From Paramacrobiotus richtersi (taxonomy: Eukaryota; Tardigrada; Eutardigrada; Parachela; Macrobiotidae), in contig JAQGAU010000199.1 in assembly GCA_034698045.1 (NCBI GenBank), positions 1-34,817 of the forward strand: a DNA stretch of 34,817 bases. Direction: 5' to 3'. A program made the position numbers and the translations under genes. Under the pieces are notes generated by a model. The model was not told the DNA's origin, made no database searches, and saw only the letters and a program-made list of their open reading frames with translations. Below, one piece after another: positions 29,865 through 34,817 of this stretch (position 1 is the first letter of the stretch; every line of letters starts with the position of its first letter).

Positions 29865-31098
29865 TTACTTGCGGCTGTTTCCGTTAAAAAAGTAAATTTG
29901 CAAATAAAATACGAAAAGAATTATTACAAGCGATATACGAATTGATGGACCAGCGTCACTGGTTCCAGCGCGTTCACTCTTTTCTTTCTCCTTCTCATAG
30001 CGTGCTCGAAGCGAATTAAAATCCGGCTTAGGTACGTTGCACAGGTCCGTACTGCATAATTCGCAGTTCACACTAATTCCAGAGGGAGTCGTAAAGGCCG
30101 ACTGCTTAACACGGTCACAGAACGGATCATCCGAGCAGCCTAAAATCGTTGTCTTGGCTCCTTCCACTGCATAACAGTTGAACAAACAGTTTAGTTATTG
30201 ACCGTGATCTGCTTTTTAAATTGTATTTTCGTAATATACAAATGCCAGAGAGCGTTTTCATTAGTGCAGCGGCATCGAGATCACTTTTCATCGGTTGCGT
30301 CGCAGTCTTTTTGTACACTATTTACGCAGATTCCGAATATACATCCATTAATAAACTCGAATTTTTTTCTATCACATTTGTAGGCTGTTTGCTTTTGCAA
30401 CACTAAAGAATGTATATTTTTTGTTTGTCATTTAAATTTTAAAACTATGAATCCGCTGACGGGCAGGTTTGTCATTCGGTTAACGGAGATGCCTTTATGT
30501 TTGTTAACTGGACTGTTTTATTATATTTGAAGCACAAAATTGTCAGAAATTCGAAACAGAGTCTCAGTTCGACGTTCACATCTCACTTACGTGTGCCTGA
30601 CCCCGTGCTCATCGTTGTAATGGTGTAACAGCTAGTATAACTCTTCATGATCTGGGTGGTATGTACTTTGCTGCAGTTGAAACTCATTTTGGGTAAAAGT
30701 TTATTATCCGTAATTTCCAGTGGACAATCGGAGGCGTAGCTGCTGTCAGGATCTCCGCAAGCGTAGCAGCTTATCGCCTCCCCTGAAAAATACAGAGCGA
30801 ATTGAATCTCAAGAACTTCGGCGGTGCTAAACTCGAAGCGTAGCAGTGGAATGACTTACTAGGGATTAGGGAGGTGGCTTTCGGCATTAACATATGAGAA
30901 TCAACAGTTCTGCTAGTAGATATTTATTTTATGCAAACTTTTCGTTTATGTGTAGCTTTATTGCCGTGGGAAGACGAGCAGAATTGGGTTTTTCTGGTTA
31001 CATTTGGAATACTATCGTTATCACACACCTGCTGTTGATAATGCCAGTACTATGGTGAGCCGCAGAGAATACGATACCACCGTGCCTTGTTCAGCCAT
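29865..31098 (-). CDS. Ly6/uPAR-type cell-surface protein, 3 exons, complete
   Basis: Exons are 31,029-31,098 (70 nt), 30,591-30,782 (192 nt) and 29,865-30,166 (302 nt, with stop), total 564 nt, 187 residues. Exon 1 encodes MAEQGTVVSYSLRLTIVLAL plus STA, a clear signal peptide, ending at GCAG|GTGTGT. Exon 2 follows TTTTTCAG and starts GEAISCYACGDPDSSYASDC; its donor is GTAAGT. Exon 3 follows TTATGCAG and contains LGCSDDPFC, NCELC and STDLCN. Both introns leave one base to be completed by two, so phases agree. The ten-cysteine pattern with the closing D-x-C-N is the three-finger Ly6 fold. Then comes a charged spacer (EKEKEKSER) and a hydrophobic tail, ISLVIILFVFYLQIYFF, ending NGNSRK: a membrane anchor or GPI signal. 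The protein is inferred to sit outside the cell; its ligand is unknown. Similar exons lie at 33 kb. Confidence 0.85.
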
Positions 31099-31737
31099 TC
31101 AGAAAATTACAATGAATGTGAGTGATGAAATATTATCATCGACACTTTAATACCACAAACACGTATACAAGCTGTCTTAGACTGTGACGTACGGTATTCG
31201 CAAGTCTTAACAGCAGTTCAGAAGCGCATGTATATTACTTGCGAACCCACTTTGTCCGGAAAACATAACGAAAAATCGATACAGTGCCTTTCTAACCCGA
31301 TGATTCGCTGTAGTTACGACAACAACGTGATTAAGAATGACATTTTTCGTTGGTAACAGTTACTGTGCAGCATAGTCCAAAAACGGCCATCGCCATATCA
31401 GGTATATTATTTCCGAGATGACCAACATGCCGCAGTTGTCACTTATGTCGCAAACCGGCGCTGACCAATTTGATCCTAGCTTTCAGGCGCACGCGAACGG
31501 TAACAACATTAACTGGTATCATTGACCCATCCATTCTGCGCAAAACTGTGCAACTGAGCAAGCACGAAAGAAAAAGTTAAATGAATAACACAATGATCCG
31601 GTCATTGTAGACTTTCGTGCACTTGTAGCAATGCTAATGAGCACAGGAGGTCCACGCAGTAACTTTTGTCGCATCAACAGAAGCTTTAGCATCGTTCTCA
31701 TGCATTACTGCAATAATATTGTCGTAATTAAGCTGAT
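31099..31737. other. upstream region of the Ly6-type gene; nothing else seen
   Basis: This should contain the promoter of the gene starting at 31,098 on the minus strand. I see no TATA box close to the ATG and no supported exon. Short open frames on the minus strand at 31,519-31,828 lack motifs. Confidence 0.35.
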
Positions 31738-32220
31738 TTGACTGAACCAGCAGAAAGTCGTCGTTCGGTTGTGACAAAGCCGGGAAAAACTTCCGACCGT
31801 TGTAAAAGATCGCTCTCAAGCTCGCCACGTTATCATCAGGAAAATCTCAATCAGGCTGATCAAAGACAACAACCGGGCAGCACACCTGCTCATACCCAAT
31901 ATATGCCTACTATTTGTACATTGCTCGTCCAGGGGTACTGCGATTTTTCCGTTCCGTTAGGAGGAGCGGTGGTGACCCTTTCGGTCTCTGCATTTTCGGG
32001 AGCTGAATTTGGTCTCCCTAACTCTATTGTTTCCATCCGATGTTTCAGAAACAGTCTTCGGAAAGTTGAAATGGTTCTGAATCCCAGTAGCATGATGGTG
32101 CATCTCAAAAGGACTGAATTCTCCAACATCAGTCGGAGGCAATATGGTGCTCAAACGAATGTTTGTACCAGCCCTTGATAGGAAGTGTTTGTATTTGGCG
32201 CATCCGGTTTCGCAAAACAT
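31738..32220. CDS. coding-like segment, strand unresolved
   Basis: Both strands are open. On plus, 31,738-32,178 reads 146 codons with a TTGCTCGTCCAG acceptor-like site before YCDFSVPLGGAVVTLSVSAF. On minus, ATG at 32,220 starts MFCETGCAKYKHFLSRAG, includes PPTDVGEFSPFEMHHHATG and stops at 31,957; a TATATATAATC box at 32,293-32,303 is upstream at a plausible promoter distance. Composition slightly favours the minus reading. I recognise no family for either. Confidence 0.3.
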
Positions 32221-32498
32221 GTAACCCGGAAGGGTTCACTGCTTGCAAATGACGAGAACGTAAGGTCACCGAGAACCACATGTCCCAGAAGATTATATAT
32301 AATCATTTGGGGTCGTGGGACGCAAGCTCTATCGCGCTCTTTTACAATCCAAAATCGCTGCACTCGCTTTGTCCCGTGTTCGCGAGTGCTTACGTGTTTA
32401 ATTGCTTTATAATTATATGTAAGCAAATTTGTACGTCCGACAGATAGTTAACGACAAATCACACTCTTCCTTTAGTTAGGTCGCATTAGAAAAGAATA

Positions 32499-32675
32499 AT
32501 GGTAGTTTTCTTGGACGGGCATTACCAAGTGAAAAGCATTTGGGTGATCTATTTGTCTGGGTGTGTAGGCATTACCATAGGCACCGGAATGTACTTTATA
32601 CTAAAAATGATGTATCAGTATCAGTCGACATCACAGAATAGTCACACAGACTCACAGGCGCTGACAACCTTGTAA
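32499..32675 (+). CDS. 58-residue single-pass membrane microprotein
   Basis: ATG at 32,499 (context AATAATGG, with a purine at -3) opens a complete frame: MVVFLDGHYQVKSIWVIYLS, then GCVGITIGTGMYFILKMMYQ, then a polar Ser/Thr/Gln tail ending SQALTTL and TAA. One membrane span (about residues 13-36) with a glycine-rich centre sits between short polar arms. It needs no splicing. It lies between two minus-strand loci and is transcribed the other way. No family is recognised; it could be a small mitochondrial or ER subunit or a lone exon. An overlapping minus frame (32,596-32,793) has no better support. Confidence 0.45.
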   Translation: MVVFLDGHYQVKSIWVIYLSGCVGITIGTGMYFILKMMYQYQSTSQNSHTDSQALTTL

Positions 32676-32936
32676 CTGCCAAAGTCGATTTCTTTGGCAA
32701 AACCGTTCGGGGTTTCCAGTCAGAAGGATGCAGTTGACACATACAAACTGCCTCATTCCACTTCATTGTTGTCGGACAAAAATTGTCTGACAAAAATTAA
32801 ATTGTGAAAGAGTTCGTTAGACCGGGTCACGGGACAATACGAAAGAGTGCTTGCTAGAGCACTGTACTAGTGTACTGGAATGCGATGTTCGTACAGTTAT
32901 TTAACAGCTGAATTAAACTGATAGATCGACTCCAGT

Positions 32937-32942
32937 TTTATT
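32937..32942 (-). terminator. AATAAA polyadenylation signal overlapping a stop codon
   Basis: On the minus strand the end of the second Ly6-type locus reads GTTTAATAAAAC: the TAA stop (32,943-32,941) shares its last two bases with AATAAA. The 3' UTR would be only about 10-30 bases long. Confidence 0.6.
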
Positions 32943-33772
32943 AAACAAAAATAAAAACTAGAAACAATAAAATACTTGACACAATCTCGCGTTGGAAAGT
33001 ACACGTGCCACAGTTACATAAACTATCGGAACATATGCACCATGTTGATTCCGTTTTTCCATCGATGCTAACCGTTCGCTGACATGAACTAGGTGGTATA
33101 TCCGCTTCTCTGGCAATACAAGTTCGGTCCTGTTCGGATAACCTTCTCCACGGTGTCGACCTCCGACATCCCAGCTGCAACCCAAACCACAACATTGCTT
33201 TCAACCTTGCCAACAATCGCGTGCTGTGCATTACGTTTACAATGATAAGCGCCATGTTGCACTTTGTTAAGGAATAGCCCTGTGAGAAGAATTACCCAAA
33301 GGCAGAGAACATAAATCAAAAAGTTTGACATACCCTTTTGCTTTATCTTTAGGCACTGTTTCGTGGCGGATTGGTTCGCTAAAAGCCTATCACAGTTTAT
33401 AAGCCGAAGACCCGACGGCCGGTAACGGCAGCTTGATATATTCGTCTTCTTGCAAGTAGGACTGGTTACACTATCGCACTTACTCCACCAGTTTAACTTG
33501 AATAGGAATGAGTCGTACAGTAGTCCGTTCTGCGTCCTGCCTGTATAAACTCCATAGATTTGCTTCCGTTTGGCAGTGTCCTTAAATAGCTAGCGCACGT
33601 AAATGAAAACACGGGTCAACTTGTTGATTCAGATCCAGAACGGATTAAGTCACAGGGATCAGTGAAAAATTCTTGACGGGGATCACAACATTTGTGGTCT
33701 CTAGCGGAATCGCACGCATAACACCAGGTTGCGCGTCTCATATATCCGGCCGGCTCTCTTAGCTGTCTCGTA
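32941..33772 (-). CDS. second Ly6/uPAR-type locus, exon joining unsettled
   Basis: The N-terminal exon lies within 33,616-33,772: after an AG acceptor it reads ATWCYACDSARDHKCCDPRQ, then EFFTDPCDLIRSGSEST. This matches the CYxCdS....C.DP start of QVR/Ly6 domains. The C-terminal exon ends at the 32,941 stop and reads LGCRRSTPW, DRTCIARE, SSCQRT, WCICSDSLCN and a hydrophobic tail, SSILLFLVFIFV, as in GPI-anchored members. A 66-base GTAAAC..TTGCAG intron (about 33,175-33,240) would join KCNMALII to LGCRR in phase 0, and a good acceptor (CTTCTCACAG) precedes that at about 33,280. The middle piece (a DTAKRKQIYGVYTG exon candidate at about 33,485-33,585, donor GTAAGT) does not join in phase, so these could be two genes or one broken gene. 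No signal-peptide exon is fixed; MSNFLIYVLCLWVILLTG at 33,331 is a candidate. Confidence 0.6.
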
Positions 33773-33874
33773 GATAACATTTCTGTTTAGCGTGTGCGGT
33801 CTCGACGCTATTACACTACAAGATAATGGTTATCAAGATAAAGGATTCAAAAGAGTGCTTTTTGTGCAACTTAC

Positions 33875-33989
33875 AGAAACATGTCCCGTACTACTATAAT
33901 GGTATCAGGAACTCGCCCAGCAATGGAAACCACACACTCCGTGGACTCTGTTGCAAATGCTGTTGGTTCTTCAGTATCAAATAATGCAA
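33875..33989 (-). CDS. probable internal exon of unknown gene
   Basis: An acceptor CGTTTTAG at 33,991-33,990 and a donor GTAAGT after 33,875 frame 115 bases. In the open frame they read ALFDTEEPTAFATESTECVV, then SIAGRVPDTIIVVRDMFL. Both exon ends leave two bases, so a partner exon must start with one. An AG inside CAGCTAAG at 33,768 would join it to the CYACDS exon as LEPAGYMRRATWCYAC. I treat that as possible, because otherwise the CYACDS exon lacks its first part. Confidence 0.4.
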
Positions 33990-34220
33990 CTAAAACGACG
34001 TACTAGGAAGTGCCGTTCCTGGAATCTGTATGTTACAGTCATGTCTGTAAGAGGATGTGTCCACGTGGATGCCACGGACTCCTGTAATTAACTTACCTGT
34101 AATATTAACAGGAAAATAGTTTTGATGAACAGCTGCCAAGGTTTAAGCATTCCCACTACGCTGTCACGAACTAGATGTCTCGTTCGAATGCAGCGTGAAT
34201 GCTCTCCTCCATAATATTCA

Positions 34221-34817
34221 TCAGTGAAATGGTCCAGCTGGAAATATCTCCCATTCCAGGCCTCCAGCACGCACAGGCAGCTGTTAAAGTGACCTTTTGT
34301 AAAGAAAGGTCTTGTTGTATAACTGTGGCCTAGCTGAGTTGATCAGCTTAACACACCTTTTAGGGACAGAATGCCTTCCGGGGCATGTACTGTACCTACA
34401 AGCGTAATCGATAATGGCGCACCAGAAAAAATGAATTGTTTGGGGTAAATAAAGTTCACATACCGAAGTGTCATCAGTCAGCGTATAGCGGACTTTGTGA
34501 GATCTGATAGTCAGGACGCCATCGTTGCCAGACTTTAGGGCGTGCCGTACGACTTCCAGAGAGTCGACATGAAGAAGGAATCGCAGCTCCACGTCATAAT
34601 CGATTTCGGCAGCTATTGACAGCAAAGTTACTCAAGAAAGTGAAGTTGATTATTCGATGAAATTACCCTGTGTGGCCTGAAGTGCCTCTTGGCGTTCACG
34701 ACCTATACGCTGTTCTGCAGTTTCATTTTTTCTGTTAGGGAATTCAGTGCGGTCAGAGTGCGTGTTAGAGCGTGTACGGTGACCATTTGCAGACCGTACA
34801 CCACCATGCATATTCCT
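34221..34817 (-). CDS. 3' end of a multi-exon gene running off the window
   Basis: Three exons join in phase. 34,667 to at least 34,811 reads MHGGVRSANGHRTRSNTHSD and on to RERQEALQATQ, with GG|GTAATT as donor. 34,464-34,612 reads AEIDYDVELRFLLHVDSLEV, VRHALKSGNDGVLTIRSHK and VRYTLTDDTS, with TCAATAG acceptor and GTATGT donor. 34,221-34,280 reads LPVRAGGLEWEIFPAGPFH and stops. Introns are 54 and 183 bases. At least 117 residues are seen; the frame is open to the window edge, so the ATG at 34,811 may not be the start. The alternating hydrophobic residues suggest beta strands after a charged N-terminal part. I do not recognise the family. The last exon is also open in another frame to a GTAAGT donor at 34,096, the main alternative. 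Confidence 0.5.

Overview
The window looks like invertebrate animal DNA. Coding pieces are short exons with GT..AG borders and mostly small introns (about 54-380 bp). There are secreted, cysteine-rich Ly6/uPAR-type proteins, several kinds of animal LINE, and no operons or bacterial ribosome sites. A nematode or another small-intron invertebrate would fit, but the sequence alone does not name the organism. About half of the window is repeats; host genes lie mainly at the two ends.

Left end (1-8.9 kb): a probable multi-pass membrane protein gene (65-732, +), palindromic and GC-rich hairpin repeats (1.2-2.1 kb), an A-rich minisatellite (2.7-3.2 kb), and a probable multi-exon gene (about 4790-6081, +) whose last four exons join in phase. 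The rest is unassigned.

Middle (8.9-28.6 kb): a repeat graveyard. It holds a 5'-truncated LINE (9.06-10.84 kb) and a complete non-autonomous Mutator-like element with very long terminal inverted repeats and a 9-bp target duplication (13,219-14,550), which carries an unexplained small reading frame between its arms. It also holds three copies of a mosaic repeat 'Y' with an internal foldback, and three copies of a composite repeat 'X' (head plus about 130-bp tandem units; 18.05, 20.83 and 26.09 kb). Further right are two copies of a roughly 110-bp inverted-repeat MITE with 7-bp target duplications, one sitting inside an LTR-like repeat whose unfilled homologue is also in the window. Two more LINE pieces, a tRNA-derived SINE-like segment, two minisatellites, and a GGTTCC/GGAACC-rich island next to a decayed LTR element complete the region.

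Right end (29-34.8 kb): host genes, mostly on the minus strand. The best is a three-exon Ly6-type gene (29,865-31,098, minus) with signal peptide, ten-cysteine domain and hydrophobic tail, all phases agreeing. A second Ly6-type locus (32,941-33,772, minus), a 58-residue single-pass membrane microprotein (32,499-32,675, +) and the 3' end of an unrecognised gene that runs off the window (34,221-34,817, minus) follow. Neighbouring Ly6 genes suggest a local tandem family of surface or secreted proteins. No single new biochemical system is evident. The most unusual structures are the Mutator-like element with its internal frame, repeat X, and the nested MITE/LTR insertion.
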